64,000 nt of DNA. Source: Polychytrium aggregatum. Lineage: Eukaryota; Chytridiomycota; Chytridiomycetes; Polychytriales. The notes below the pieces were generated by a model. It ran no database searches. It was not told the origin of the DNA and saw only the letters and a program-made list of their open reading frames with translations. A program made the translations under genes and the position numbers. Shown piece by piece: positions 1 to 12,325 of the stretch. The stretch is taken from assembly GCF_025602895.1 (NCBI RefSeq), contig NW_026516241.1, forward strand, positions 62,001 through 126,000, read 5' to 3'. The stretch's first letter is position 1. Each line of letters begins with the position of its first letter.

Positions 1-3000
1 CAGTCCCATGATAGTCACTCCACTACAAGTGCGGACGGTTCCCAAGCCCATGCAAGGCCAATGCGGGATCGATTCAAGAGCAAACGCCCCCCTTCCGCCA
101 GTGTGCATATCAGTGACAAGCCGGCACAGTCATTGGATAGCTTGAAGGAGCACCGTGCGAGAGCGAAATCATCCAAGGGAGCAAAGAGCGTCCACGGGCG
201 GCCCGAGCTGTTCAGGTCTCTGATGAACGAAAGGGTCGTCGGCGATACGGCTCCGGCCGCCGATGCTGATTCCGCCGCAGTAAGCCACCGACGCAGAAAG
301 CAGGAAAGCCATTCTGCTCTGACCTCCCGGTCAAGGTGAGTCACTGGCCGCTCTCCGAGACGAATCAGCACCCGGGTTTGTACCGAATCTATGGCTATGG
401 CAAGTGACCTATGCGCAAGTCGCCTCACACTGGCCGGAGCCTGCAGTATCGCCGGTGGATGCACATGGGTCCGTCACTAACACTATCTATCATCGGACAC
501 TGACCTGATCCCATCCGATTGACTGCACTGTTGGCCTCACAGCAAGACCGCACCACATTCAACCTTGTTCAAATCAGCGTCGCTTCACCCAGAGGAATCT
601 GCCCCACCCAAACCCATGCCTGTAAGGCGAGCCATCTCCCATTCTGCCCCGCCTCACCGTGTCACTTCTAGCTTTCAGCTCGAAGGTGGCATTCGAAAGC
701 GGGCCAGCTTGCTGCAAGAACGCAATGCGACCACAACAGATACCAAGCTCAAAGTCAAATCAAAAGTCGACACTCGCTGGAAGTCTACACCAGATGGCGG
801 GTTGGTGGTGAGCGGCTCCCATCGCCATGTTCAGCCTCCGGCCTCGCCAGGAAAGACCGAAATCTGCACGAGCCCGACACCGTGGTTGTTCGAGCCACAG
901 TTCTCCGAGGTCGATCGCAGCGACTCGCCAACCGACACTACATCGAAAAGTAGTCTGCACATCCCCATCGTTCGCTGTCCGTCTGTCAAGTACCTGCAAA
1001 AGTCCGAGGAGACAGCGCCCCCGCCGCTTGTCGGCCAGAACATGGCAGGCCCCGGCCTCAGAACACCTATTGGCGAGACAGGAACAAAGTTGCTAGTGTC
1101 TCTTCTTACGCAATCCAACTTTGAATACCGAGCGCTCATGCCACTGGTGTCAAGCGGCCGACGCACAAGCACAAACGGCCGTCCCAACAGCACCGGGCAT
1201 CAAAACAAGCTTCCGGGGTTGTTTGAGAGACCGCGACAGAAGCTCAACTCCACGGTCGTGAGTATGAACCAGCAATTCGATCTCGCAAAATCCACTGGAG
1301 GAAAGAGCCTGAAGGCGCTGGTCTGGACAAGTCAGTTTGCCATTCCAGACGAAGTCGGTCCAAAGGTGGCCGGAGCTCACGGGGATCGTAATGGCGACCA
1401 AAGTGCGCTCTTGCTCGTGCGAGATGCATCAGACTCCTCAAAGCCTTTGGTGCGTATACCTCCAGCTTCTCCTGGACTGGCAGCTCATTTGCGAGAATCT
1501 GTGGTTGTCGGGCAACCCTTAGCATCTCCTTCATCGACGACGATGCCAGCGGAAACTGCAGGCGTCGATCACGCCACTGCGTCGACAGCGTCTGTTACTT
1601 CATCCCAGACCACTCCAACAAAGCAGCAAAGCTCCGATATGACCAGCACCTCAGCTAATCGCAAGCAAGAGGACACTCGTGTCGCAAAGCCGACCGAGGC
1701 CGTTGATCAAGCAGTTGACGCTGATCAAGCAATGGCGGCCGAACCATCTCGAGCAACACTGGATTCATCCGACCAACCAACGGTTCCATCAGTTACACCA
1801 CCGACCGATACCCAGGTCGAGGTGGCAGGGCAAGCTCAACTTGAATCTCAGAGCGAGTCCATGAACCCAGATGAGGCTGCAGCCAAAGCCGGTCCCGATG
1901 TCCCTCAGTCAACAGCATCGGCCAAGTCTGCAACAACACTCCAAAGACCCAAGACTGCCCAGCCACCAAAGCGAGGTCATTCGGCATACCGCTTCGACCG
2001 TAGGAAGCCAAAATCTGCGGGCGCGAGGGTATCTAATCCCGAATGCACCTCTCCAAGCAAGCTTGTTGCCGTCCATCAGCCGATCCGTACCTCAGCCGCC
2101 CGCGAGTCAGGTCGCTGTTACTCAGCACCATCCAGTCGACCACCTCAGAAGATCGCGAATCTGCTCCTCAACCACCAACTCAATGTCGACTCGAAGTTGC
2201 TTGTGAGGTCATCTCCGCCTGTATCCACCGTTCCTATGCCCACCGCTCCTGTTCCTACTCCTGCTCTGTTGTCCGCTGGTCGTGACGACGACTTGAGCTC
2301 GAGCTTCATCATTCCATCGGCACATAAAACGAACGCTGGAACCATCGCTCCAGCTCCGGCTTCGATCGAGGTAAGTAACGTCAAAATATCTGCAGAGTAT
2401 GCCGCACGCTTCTGAAGAATGCGGCTGCTGCACACCCATAGCTGACGCATCTATTACCCCTCCCAGATCGTCCAGATTTCGGGTTCTCCCGAGACAAACT
2501 ATCGACTACCGCTGAGCGTTGCCTCTGTCTCGATAACCGAGGACCCACATTTGCGCTCGCAGAGCCCCGTTGGCCGTTGCGGCTTGACACTCTTTGCCCA
2601 ATCTTGCGGATGGGAGGGCTCGATGCCCGAACAATTCAACGCCAGCTTCGAGGCACTCGACCTGGATGAAGAAAACGATCTGGAAGAGCTCCGTAATCTC
2701 GAAAGCATCATCCATAACCCAACTGACCAGTACCTCGGAATTCGACGGGTCCGTCCATTGTCACGGCCAACGTCGCGATACACTGGCTCTCGTCCACCCT
2801 CCAGCCGTACCCCACGCTCGTTTATAGCCGTCCACGACATTGTCCTGGACTCTCGGTTTGATATCAGCGATAGCCCTGATCGAATAGCCGAGATGGAGCG
2901 GGAAACTGATGAGCTACGCCGACTCCAGCCCGAGGCGGATGTGTTTGGCGCCCAGACCGACCTGGAAGATACGTCCTCTGAGGACACACAAAACGATGAT

Positions 3001-4914
3001 GGGAGCGGTGATGACGGCGATGGCGGTGATTATAACGGATCCAAGCACGACACTGACGACGAAGCAGGCTCTCCAAAGAGCACGACTGCCTCCAAGCGCA
3101 AGAAGCAGCGTCCCAAGAAGAGGCGACGAAGGAGCAAGCACCGCAAACACCGAATGCACTCGGCTTCCTCGGACCAACCCGATTATCAGGATGAAGCCAC
3201 GGCCGAACCAGAGTTCAATCCCGATCTCTCTGCGCCACTCATTACTATCGAGGACACGCACTCGGTGTCGTCCATGAGTCTGGAAATGAGCCAAAGTCTC
3301 GATGACCTCGATCTCAGCCCTGCCGCCGACGTATCGCTTTCGACGCACAACCTGCTCTTTGACTGCAGCGTGTCGTCTGTGTTCCGAGGATTCCGGGACA
3401 CCCTTGGCGAGACGGGTATGAATCCCAAGTCACGAGCAACATCGGCGGCCAATCTCGGTGGCATCAACATGTCACGCCCGATATCCTCGGCAAACTTGCT
3501 GGCTCGCTCGCACATGCAAGTCAGCGGCTTTGGAGGTTCGCTCGTGGGCTTCCTGAGCGAAGCCCAAAGCATATCCGTCGTCGTGGAAAACAAGGTCGCT
3601 ATACCGCCATGGATCAATATTGCGATGACATGCATCGCTCGAATCGAGATATTGATGTGCAAACTCCAGAGGTACAGCCCATGCTCTACTTGTGCTTGAG
3701 ATATCCATGCTGGAACGCCAGGTTTGATCGATGTACTCATTGGCAACGTCCTCACTGCTTCAATGCACATTCAAGATGGATCAAGTTTGTACTGGCGCGA
3801 CGCAGGTTTCTGTTCTTTCGAGACTGCGTGGTACACATGCAGAGGTATGCACGCACGGCTGGACGAAAGCAGGGTGGTTGCTTGGCGGCGTCATCTATAG
3901 CTCTAGGATTTTCGTGCCGCTGGGCTGGGTACAGCACCTTGATGCTCTTCCCTGCTCGACTTGTGTGTGCTTCATAGACTGGTTCGCGCGCGCAGAGTCC
4001 GCCAGCGCTACCTCAAAGTCGTTAGCACCAAAAAGTCCGGTCGATCGATCGTGCTTGCCGTCAAGCAGATCGACAAGTTCGACCAAGCCGCTACCATCTT
4101 GGGCAACGGCGAATATGTCGCCGCGTGGAAGCTCCAGTCCCCACCCGCGCGAGGCGATTCCGACCAGCAATTGGAGCTGTACTCTTCCATGACCGAGTCC
4201 ATGTTTCGTCTGGAGCAGCGAGCGCACTCGAACCGGGTTACTCGCCGACTGCGTATGTCTGTCAAACAAACTCGTAAGGTGAACACCTATCTGGAAGACA
4301 AGACAGGGCCATGCTTCGTCATGGACGGCGATCGAAAGGCTATGTGGGAGCGATTTTTCCTTGGCTCCGAGCGCTTGAAGCACAAATATCCCAACAGGAT
4401 GCAGGAGATCCAGAGTCAGCCTTTCGAGAGCATGGTCATTGACTGGACTCCTGAACGCAGCCCAAGCCAACATACCGCGAACGATTCAGGAACCCAGACT
4501 CCCAAGGGCGAAACAGGGAGCACCGCCGCCAAGTCCGCAAAGTCGTCGATGGGGTCCCTGACCTCGATCGGGCTCGGTGAAAGGATCCGGTCGCTGGCGG
4601 GCAGTAAGCTCATGAGCAAAGAGAACCTACGCTCAAGACAGGCGCTTTCCACGAGTGTTGCGGCCGCTCTTGACGGTGAGAGCCCCCACATATTGTCGCG
4701 ACGGCCGACCAAGGTGCAGAAGATCAACGCGGCGATTGAACGGTTGCAGGAGCGCCTTGCACCAGAGCATATTGTCGATCTGCTCGAGAAGCACGTAGAA
4801 ACGAGCGAAGATCGTGCAGAGCTGGAGAAGAACGTCGCGTCGCTGATGGGCTCGATGGACAGCACGATCATGATCAAGAGCAAGTCGATCAACCGACTGA
4901 GATATCAACAGTAG
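1..4914 (+). CDS. Large low-complexity protein, unrecognised (5' partial)
   Basis: The reading frame is open from base 1, so the start lies upstream. Exons: <1-335, 543-2370, 2467 to about 3671, and about 3996/3998-4914 (TAA-less end: stop TAG at 4912). Phases agree at the first two introns (GTGAG..CACAG and GTAAG..CCCAG). The product is about 1,430 residues. Exon 2 is Ser/Thr/Pro/Gln-rich and probably disordered. Exon 3 holds an acidic run (about 2996-3060) followed by a strongly basic run of Lys/Arg (about 3091-3150) that could be a nuclear signal. The last exon (about 305 residues) looks more structured, with an evenly mixed composition, and ends in a helical-looking Glu/Lys-rich tail. The join between 3672 and 3998 is unsure: a coding-like stretch at 3701-3805 stays in the same frame but is separated by a TGA at 3697. 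I do not recognise the family. Confidence 0.7.
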
Positions 4915-5218
4915 GACCACCGAACATGCACTCGTTGTTGATTGATCGCCATAGGGGTCTGGCGTGTGTGTTTCAATCCATCTCACATCTCCAGAAGAAA
5001 CAAATCGAGAGTGCGAGTGGCAGGGTGGATCTGGGAATACATCCAAGAAGTGTATCCGATGAATGAAAGCGAGAGAAAAACTGGGTGATTTGTCTGAGGA
5101 GTGGGTTCGAGAATCCATGGCGCGACCGAATGCCACCAGATCAGATGGAGCGAATAATGAAGGCAGCGACAGACGTTGTGTATTATTGCGCATCGTCTCC
5201 GATGGAAGAGGCCGGAGT
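4915..5218. other. Short convergent intergenic gap
   Basis: This lies between the 3' ends of two converging genes (stops at 4914 on + and 5219 on -). It must hold both 3' UTRs and terminators. No coding signal or repeat is evident. Confidence 0.5.
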
Positions 5219-6257
5219 TTATCCGATGACCTTCGATATAATCCACTCGAGAAAGGTCGACGATGGCTGGTTGTCTTGTTTGGCGAGAAGTTTGGCGTGC
5301 TTTCTGGACTGCAATAGAGCCAAGCCCTCAGCAACAGTCATCATCGCGCGGATCTACTCTGTTCCAGAGCGGATATTCCAGCGTCACATCTATGTGCTGC
5401 ACTGCGCAGCTAATAACGATCTCTCTGCCTCACCTTCCTGTTGTCCTTGGCGACCTCGGGCGGCTGTATCTGCTTGTCGACGCCAGGCGAGCATCCCGAA
5501 TCAGTGGTTTGGGATGCAGTTGATTTGGACGGAGTCGTCGGGAGCGCGGCCGTTTGGGATGCAGCAACCTGTCGAGGCAGATATTTAGTCATGGATCGGC
5601 TACGGCATCACCAAACACGAGTGCGGGTATTGTCGGGCGTCGAGCCAGCGAGCTCGCTTACTGCTGTAGATCGTGCTGGAGAAGGTGCTCGGATGGCTGG
5701 TTTGGGGATCTTGTGGGCTCGCACGGGCGACGCTGGCCGTTTGAGGGAAGCGCCAGCGGCCTTTCCCAGAGTCGGAGAGACAACCTGAGATGCCATCGGA
5801 GCCATAGTCAGCCCAGAATGTCGCCTGTTCCGGAGCGATGGGTTCCAGAGCCGTGGGTCGCAGCACAACTAACCCAGGCAGCGGTCGACTGTACCTTTTC
5901 GCTCGTCCGGCTTTCGAATTGCTGCTTCAGCGCCCTCACATTGGTCCCAAAATCGTGCGAGGAGCTGTACGCATACGCCTTCTCGATGGACCTGTTCTGG
6001 ACCCTTTCGAGTTTGTTGATGGTTTTGGCGATGGCACCAGGCTTCGACGGACTGTGGGGCGGTTTGGCGGTCTCTGGACGACCCTGAATTTCCAGCCAAG
6101 ATGAGCGACGCTGCATATCTCCGCCAAGGCTCCCATCTCCGCCGATGAAGCGAATACCTTCAATCCACAACAGCGGCCGGGCGTATGCAGATCTCACCTT
6201 GGCAGCATGCTGTCCAGGCCGTGAGACGACTGTCTTGCTCGGGCTGGATTTGGCCAT
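5219..6257 (-). CDS. Small basic Ser/Pro-rich protein, unrecognised, 4 exons
   Basis: This spliced gene has no long ORF. Exons on the minus strand: 6257-5895, 5784-5662, 5568-5434, 5308-5219, all joined in phase 0, giving 236 residues. Donors are GTACAG, GTAAGC and GTGAGG, and acceptors are CTCAG, GACAG and TGCAG. The start is the ATG at 6257 (MAKSSPSKTVV). The N-terminal half has a globular-looking piece (LLWIEGIRFIGG) and a Lys/Arg-rich helix (INKLERVQNRSIEKAYAY). The middle is Ala/Ser/Pro/Lys-rich. The C-terminus (HAKLLAKQ then FLEWIISKVIG) reads as a compact helix. No family is recognised. The in-phase splice sites and clean protein-like ends make it likely real. It converges with the gene at 1-4914 and an element fragment lies just upstream of its start. 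Confidence 0.6.
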
Positions 6258-6439
6258 GGCTGCACAGCGAAACTGACGACGATGGAGGGGAGAGATCATT
6301 TTGGCAGCCCGGCGATACGAAGCACGACTGAGAGGCCGCCAGCGACGTCGACAAACTGGCTGCCGATCAGCTCTGTCCAACCTGCAATCACGGCTCTGGC
6401 CTCTTGCCAGGTGGGGCGCGATGCCTTCGTCGCCGATAT

Positions 6440-6690
6440 GTGCTTGATTGACGACAAGACATACAGCCAATCCATTGAAAATAGGACACCCCGGATTTTG
6501 AGCATTGATGAATGCTACCGCTCAACACATCGCGTGCTGGCTGTGGCCATTCAGTGATGTGTTTCTGGATCTGAATCAAGGACGCTTTCTCGCTCAGATG
6601 GCTCTCCGCAAGCGAAAGACACCACTCCCACATCGAGTGAATGCATCGCACCCCCGCATGGCAATCTCGATGCCTCGCGGAACATGGCCA
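6440..6690 (+). mobile_element. Degenerate element fragment (Fanzor-like family), copy 1
   Basis: Bases about 6463-6615 are closely similar to the minus strand of about 30665-30830, including a near-identical stretch of about 70 bases (6543-6613). The shared left edge includes GGACACCCCGGATTTT. At 6663-6686 one frame reads NLDASRNM, matching the DINASRNM of the copies at 13.3 and 29.1 kb. There is no intact ORF. It is part of the dispersed family described at 28770-29250. Confidence 0.6.
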
Positions 6691-7265
6691 GAACTCGGGG
6701 CAAGTCTACAGCCGAGACCATGTCTGATGACCCGACCAGATACCACTGGCCTGGATCACCAGCGAGGTGGCCAGTGTCCCGATTGTTTCTGAATCAGCTG
6801 TATTCTTGGACAATGTACTCACGAGGCAATATCGGCAGCCCACTCGATCGTCCACTGACGATGAGTTGGGCAGCATGAGTTGGAGGGATATGGCAGAAAG
6901 CAAAGCAAAGGAAGCAGGCAATGCGGGGATGTGTGCCAAGCGCAAGTGAGCACCGGCTGGCTCAGACTTGCGGCAGCCACCGGAATAGCTTGTTGCTGAG
7001 CAGGTCGAAAGGCAGACAGAGTCAGGCTGAATGGGGCGGCGAATTGACCAGGCCAAAGGTGCGGCAAATCAGAGGGGAGGGGAGGGCAAGTCAGCGATTG
7101 TTTGGACGATCAACAACACATGAGCTGGTGCCAAGCAGTGCGGCCTTATGCACGAGTTCGGATGATCAGATCCGCAGGTGAAACGGATCGCACATCCGGC
7201 GACATTTGGATCTGGGGCCGGCTGCATTCCAGCTCTGCGCTCGCTTGGCCCCGTGGGCCGCACAT
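6691..7265. other. Intergenic, no supported gene
   Basis: This is the 3' flank of the RGS-domain gene (stop at 7266, -). Several short ORFs exist on both strands, but none has coding-like composition or splice partners that I could support. Confidence 0.4.
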
Positions 7266-10200
7266 TCAATCGGAAAGCTTCTTGAGCGGAGACAAAGGCG
7301 ATGAAGGCTCCTCACCCTGCCTCAGGATCTCCTCGCTCTTCTGCCTGAGGGTCGTTCGCAGAACCGTGAGCTGGTTCTTGAGCTGCCCGAGCTTGGCAGG
7401 ATCGGTGATTTCTTCGTTGATTGCAATTTCGAGAGCAGAAATGACGCTCTGCTCGATCACGGTCTCGGGATTGACGGTGCTGCCAAAGAATTTGCTTAGC
7501 TTTTGGACCTTTTTCTGCCGGGCCTGCTTGTGCATGCGAGACACAGCGCCGTCCTTGGAGCCCATGATGGAAAACTCGTCGCCGGCCATCAAGTCCACGA
7601 GGTCCAGGATGTCGCGTTTGTTGGACAGAATGGTGGTGAGATTGCGGATGTTATCGGCAAAGAACTGAGCGCGGTCGGTCTGTCCCTCGACGCTGGCGGA
7701 TGGCTTTGCATTCTCGTGAAATAGGTCGGATTGGATGTCCGGGTCGGGCATGGTGCTGGCGGTCTTGGTGGGATCAAAGTTCTCCTCGACCTTGAGCAGG
7801 GCAGCCTCGGCCACCATCTGCGACGGAACCACTTGGCCAAACACCTTCTCGAGCTTGTTTGCCCGTCTGAGCGAAATGGCCTTTTCCTTTTGGGTCAGCG
7901 GCGATTTCTGGCCCAGGCTTACGGGCGGGGTCGCACTGACGATGGCGGCATCGGTGATGCGCTCTCCGAGGAACTGCTGGAGCTTTGCGAGCTTCTTTCG
8001 ACGAGCTTCTCGCTCGGCGGTAGCCTCAGGGGTCTGGCTTTCGTCTGAGACGAACGAAACTGGGAAACTGGACTTGATCGATCCCATGCTCAGGGACCGG
8101 CGCAGTTGTCCGGCTCCGCCGCTGTTGCCATAGAATCGGTCGGCCGCCGAGCCCCGGGTCGGGGTCGACATACGGTATTCGCGGTCGAGCAGAGCCGAAA
8201 CCGAGGGCCGTCGCTGGATATCGATGTCGTTGAGGGCCGGAATAGAGGATATCTTGCCTCGAGATCCCGGTCCGTCGGTGAGCAGCTCTCGACTGTTCCA
8301 GCGGTTTTTGACAACCGGGAATTCACCCACGGGGCACTCGATCGAGCGCTCGCCCAATATGGCCTGTAGCTTCTTGGCTCTCTCGACCAGCTTGCGCTTC
8401 TCGTCGGGGGTGAGCTCATTGATTGTCGGAGGAGCAATGTCGGCGGTGTACTGGACGCTCGATTCGCGTCCAAAGATGGTTCCTGCCGCAATAATGTCCC
8501 TGTCCGAGTCGGTTTCGGTCGCTAGCTTCTGGATCTTGAGCTCCTCCCTTGGTAGCTTGTTGCCAAAGAACTCCTCGAGCTTCTCCACCTTCTTCTTCTT
8601 GGTGAAGAACTCGCTGTGGCCGTAGTCTTTGTGTTCCTCGGATGTGATGCTCTCGGCTTCGTCGCCCCAGAGGGCGCCGCGAAGCTGATTTGAGGCGCTC
8701 CACTTGACCACCGGCGAAATTATATGAACATTGGATGCGTTGAGTTGGCGCTGGATGTGGTCGAAGCTGAGCTTCTCGCCAAAGAACTTTGTGATCTTCT
8801 TCTCCTTGTTGATCTTTCTCTGTTTCTGGACGGTCGAAAGGCGGTTCATGTCGGTAAAGTATCCCTCGATAGCCCAGGGTCTATTCTGGGGGAAGTACTG
8901 GGTGATGAGGCCGTTGAGGATCTGGTCGCGGACGGCCGACTGGGGGGCGTCCATGAGCATCAGTCGCCGAGGGGTGCTGCCCAAGGGGTCACTGGGGACG
9001 GATATGTGCTTGGTCGGGGATCTTGCCGCGCATGTGGCCACAAAATGAGTCTTTTCGGAGATTCTGGGCAAGAACATGGCGTAGTAGTCGAAGATCATCT
9101 TGGATTCGTAGACGCTCTTGGCTGTGGGTGGCAAAGAGGATACGGTTAGCCCCAAGCGAGGATGCGCGAGCAGTACACGCACGCCGCAAGATACACCATT
9201 CAAATATGCCCGGTCACCCCGGGTGCAGTGCAGAAGTGCGATTTGTGCAGACCACGGGCGATGCACCGCATATGTCGGACTTGAATCGGATGCTCGCGCG
9301 GCCAAGTCAATCAGACTAGAAATACCCTGCGGGTGGATGCGCCGAATCCCCGCCCGGCCGTTGATCGGCTTGGCACATTCCGACTAACCTTCGTTGATCC
9401 TGGACTGCAAATCTTTGCACTTTTGTGATCTTTCGAACCGAGTGAAAGAGTGGCCCTTGAGAATGGCATAGATGTGCTCCTGAGCCTCGTCAAAGATGGT
9501 TGAGTCGATCACATCGCCTTCCAAGACTTCGGGAGGGTTGATGTCCCGCCGGATCTCCTCCGACAGATTCACCTGGAGGGGTGCGCCCGGCGCTATGTAC
9601 ATCAGATAAATGTACTGCCCAAAGATGATGAAATGATCGAGTGGACAAGTCTGATAGATTTCGACGTCGAGCCAAAACAGCAGGTTCTCGATGGTGTAGT
9701 CCTCGACGCAGAACTCGCAAAAGGCTTCGAGCCCGAGCCGGTTGCGGATGAGCCGCTGGAAGCGGTCGTCGAGCGTGAATGGCGTGCCCATGTCGATGGG
9801 TTTGACGCTTCGGCTGCGAGGCGAGACGGGCTGGCGTCTGGAGGTGAGGTCGTCGGGCGATCCGGTGGCGAATTCGGTTTCGTGGTGCATGACCGAGTCT
9901 CGGGGCTGTTGGCTGCTGCTGTCGGCGTTGCTCTTTACAGCCACGATGGAGGCGTCCACGCTGCTTGTACTGCTCGTAGTCAGTTCGATCTTGCTGGGCT
10001 GAGAGCTGAGCTCTTCGTTGATGATCTTTTCGTTCGAGCTCAGATGCTGGGAAACCTTCTTGTTGATCAAGGCCGGATCTGGATCCGGGTCGAAGCAGAC
10101 GAGAGATGAGTGAGATGGGGGATAAGCGATAGCAAAACCCACCGTCCCTCCGGTTGTAACTGCATCAGAAAAACCCACTCGGTCGCATTGCCGTACCCTG

Positions 10201-11411
10201 ATAGGCGTTGACGACGTAGATGGTTTGGTCCATTCGAAGAATCTCACCGACTTTGTCGGTAAACCTCAGGGCAACCTTGCCGCTGTCGTAGACGGCGCCG
10301 CATTCGAGGGGGTCAATCCGGTTCTGATTCAGCGGCACATTCGCTTTGGTGGACGACGCTTCGTCGACGTTGCCGTCCTCGTCCTCGTCATCGACAGGGT
10401 TATCGTGCACGCCCTGCTCCTCAGGGATCATGTAGCGATACGCATATTCGGCCTCGATCTGGTGGCAGAGCCGCTCGATGGTCTTGGACTTTTCGACGAC
10501 CACCATGAAGTACTTGGGCTCGACGGGCGGCGTTGGCTTGATTTCAACATAGATTCGGATAAAGTTGTCGACGTGGATGGTGGTGCGGTCGTGGCGCCGG
10601 TACTGCGCCCGCATGCTTCGGAACTGCCTCAGGGTCTCGGTGGTCGAGGACCGGCTGATGGGATTGTTGTACTGGGCAGGAGTTCTTCCGAACGAGTACG
10701 AGCGGGGGCGAGCTCGGGATTTCGAGCCGGTGGTGGGTGTGGCCAGAGTGGCCAGAGTGGCCATGCCGCTGCTGGTGCTGGTGCTGTGTGTCATGCCGGA
10801 GCGTGGAGAGTTCTCGGAGCTGGAAGCAACGTTTGCAACCAGTTCGTTTTGGATAGCGAATCGCTCGCCTTGGGAAGGCACGCCAGCTCCAAAATTTGGG
10901 CTCTGGTTGGGCGAAATGCGGATGGAGACGGGTGGGATCCGTCGCGTCGACTGCTTTCGCAGCATTGTCGGCCCATCGACTACAAACCAAGAGCAAGAAA
11001 GCGAGCAGGCCGAGGGCAGCAGCATCGTCTTGGTGAGATAATGGCAGTGATGTGAACGACGTTTCACACGCTCTGCAACGAGTAGAGGGAGTTGTGTGCA
11101 TGCCGGCACTCTGTGGAATGATAGACCAGGCCACCATCTCCGCCCAAGAACGCAAGTACTGGCCGACTCTTGCGGACTTCGCTGTCTCGCGGCGCAATGA
11201 GGTCTGGCTATGGTTCCAACTCACCTGCGGACCACCTCGATGGGCTCGCCGGAGCGACGGACGGGCGAGGGGACGAGGTTACAGAGACCGACATGTGCTC
11301 TGCTGCCGACAGCACCGATGGCCGGGCTGCCGTGCGGTCGCTGTTTTGGGCCTCTTGGTCGGTATCTATTGGATCCGTCTCGGCGGTGATATGCTTTGGA
11401 ATTTGCTCCAT
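7266..11411 (-). CDS. RGS-domain protein with ubiquitin-like N-terminal part and six FFG repeats
   Basis: Exons on the minus strand: 11411-11225, 10979-10197, 10078-9389, 9121-7266, all joined in phase 1, giving 1,171 residues. Exon 1 starts at MEQIPKHITAE and ends at a perfect GTGAGT donor. The acceptor of exon 2 follows a pyrimidine-rich tract (TTTGTAG). Residues about 180-320 look like a ubiquitin-fold module (IRIYVEIKPTPPVEPKYF ... QTIYVVNAYQ). Residues about 420-575 form an RGS domain (FQRLIRNRLGLEAFCEFCVE, ENLLFWLDVEIY, then IFDEAQEHIYAILK and MIFDYYAMFL). RGS domains speed up GTP hydrolysis by G-alpha subunits, so the protein probably damps G-protein signalling. The C-terminal 600 residues carry six copies of a short motif of the type KLxKFFGexL, spaced irregularly in Ser-rich linkers. 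The function of the motif is unknown to me. The RGS call is confident; the exact start is fairly sure. Confidence 0.85.
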
Positions 11412-12325
11412 GTTTGTCGGTGCTCAACAAGGCAGATGAATACAACGCTGGTGAACTCCAAGCGGATCAAATCCGAAGCGATGTAGATATGCGCTCAGGA
11501 TGACGGTGCTCGCTGAGGAGCCGCGCTGAGGGAATCAGAGTGCTCGGGTGGATTACAGAAGAGCGGGCTGCTGTTCACGGCGAACGAAAGAAAGCGGCCA
11601 GGCCGGGTTGGTTGTTGTGCGTGGGAAACGCAGGGCTGTGGGTTGGAATGATGATCCCGTCTGGGATTGAGATGGCCCCAAGAGGCTCGCAAAAGCTGGG
11701 ACAATGCGGGTGGGAACTAAGTGGGCGAGGTTTGCTATAGCGGGCACAGTCAAGTGCTGGAGAGCCTGCGGATGCCGGACCAGAAGCGAAAAAGAGAGGC
11801 GAGGGGGATATGTAGCGACCTGTTGAACAGTGGTGTTTGCGGCCACACCGGGATCATCGGGAGCAACAAGCTTTGATGAAGGGCAAGATTGCTGTGGGAG
11901 CGCTTGTCGGCTGACAGTGTGGCCCCCCCCCCGGACGATGCTGCTTGATTCGCACCCATCAACGTCATTCAGTCTGTGCTTCCTGCTCGCCCGCACGGCA
12001 GCCGACGTCATATTGGACACATATCGCAGTGTGGTAGCAGAGAGGCGGCTCTTTTGTCGGAGCCGCTGGTTGCTCTGATGGCGACGACCAAGTGATATCA
12101 CCTCGAAAGCAACCGCGACCAGCCGATGCACTTCTGAAACAGACCACCATATAATATGCAGAGCGACTCCTTGGTGGAGGTCGTTCTCGTCAGCCGGCTT
12201 CTCACCAGCCCGCTCCTTAGGGACGTGGTACTGTCGACGGAGGATCTCGTCGATTGTAAAGAGCAGCGATTGTAGATTCAGAGGGCAAACGAGATCCAGG
12301 GAGCAGGCAAGGACAGCAGGGCGGC
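11412..12325. other. Intergenic between RGS gene promoter and SET gene 3' end
   Basis: This holds the upstream region of the RGS-domain gene and the 3' flank of the SET gene (stop at 12326, -). A long minus-strand frame (12350-11553) has no recognisable content. A C8 run lies at about 11924. No gene is supported. Confidence 0.4.
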
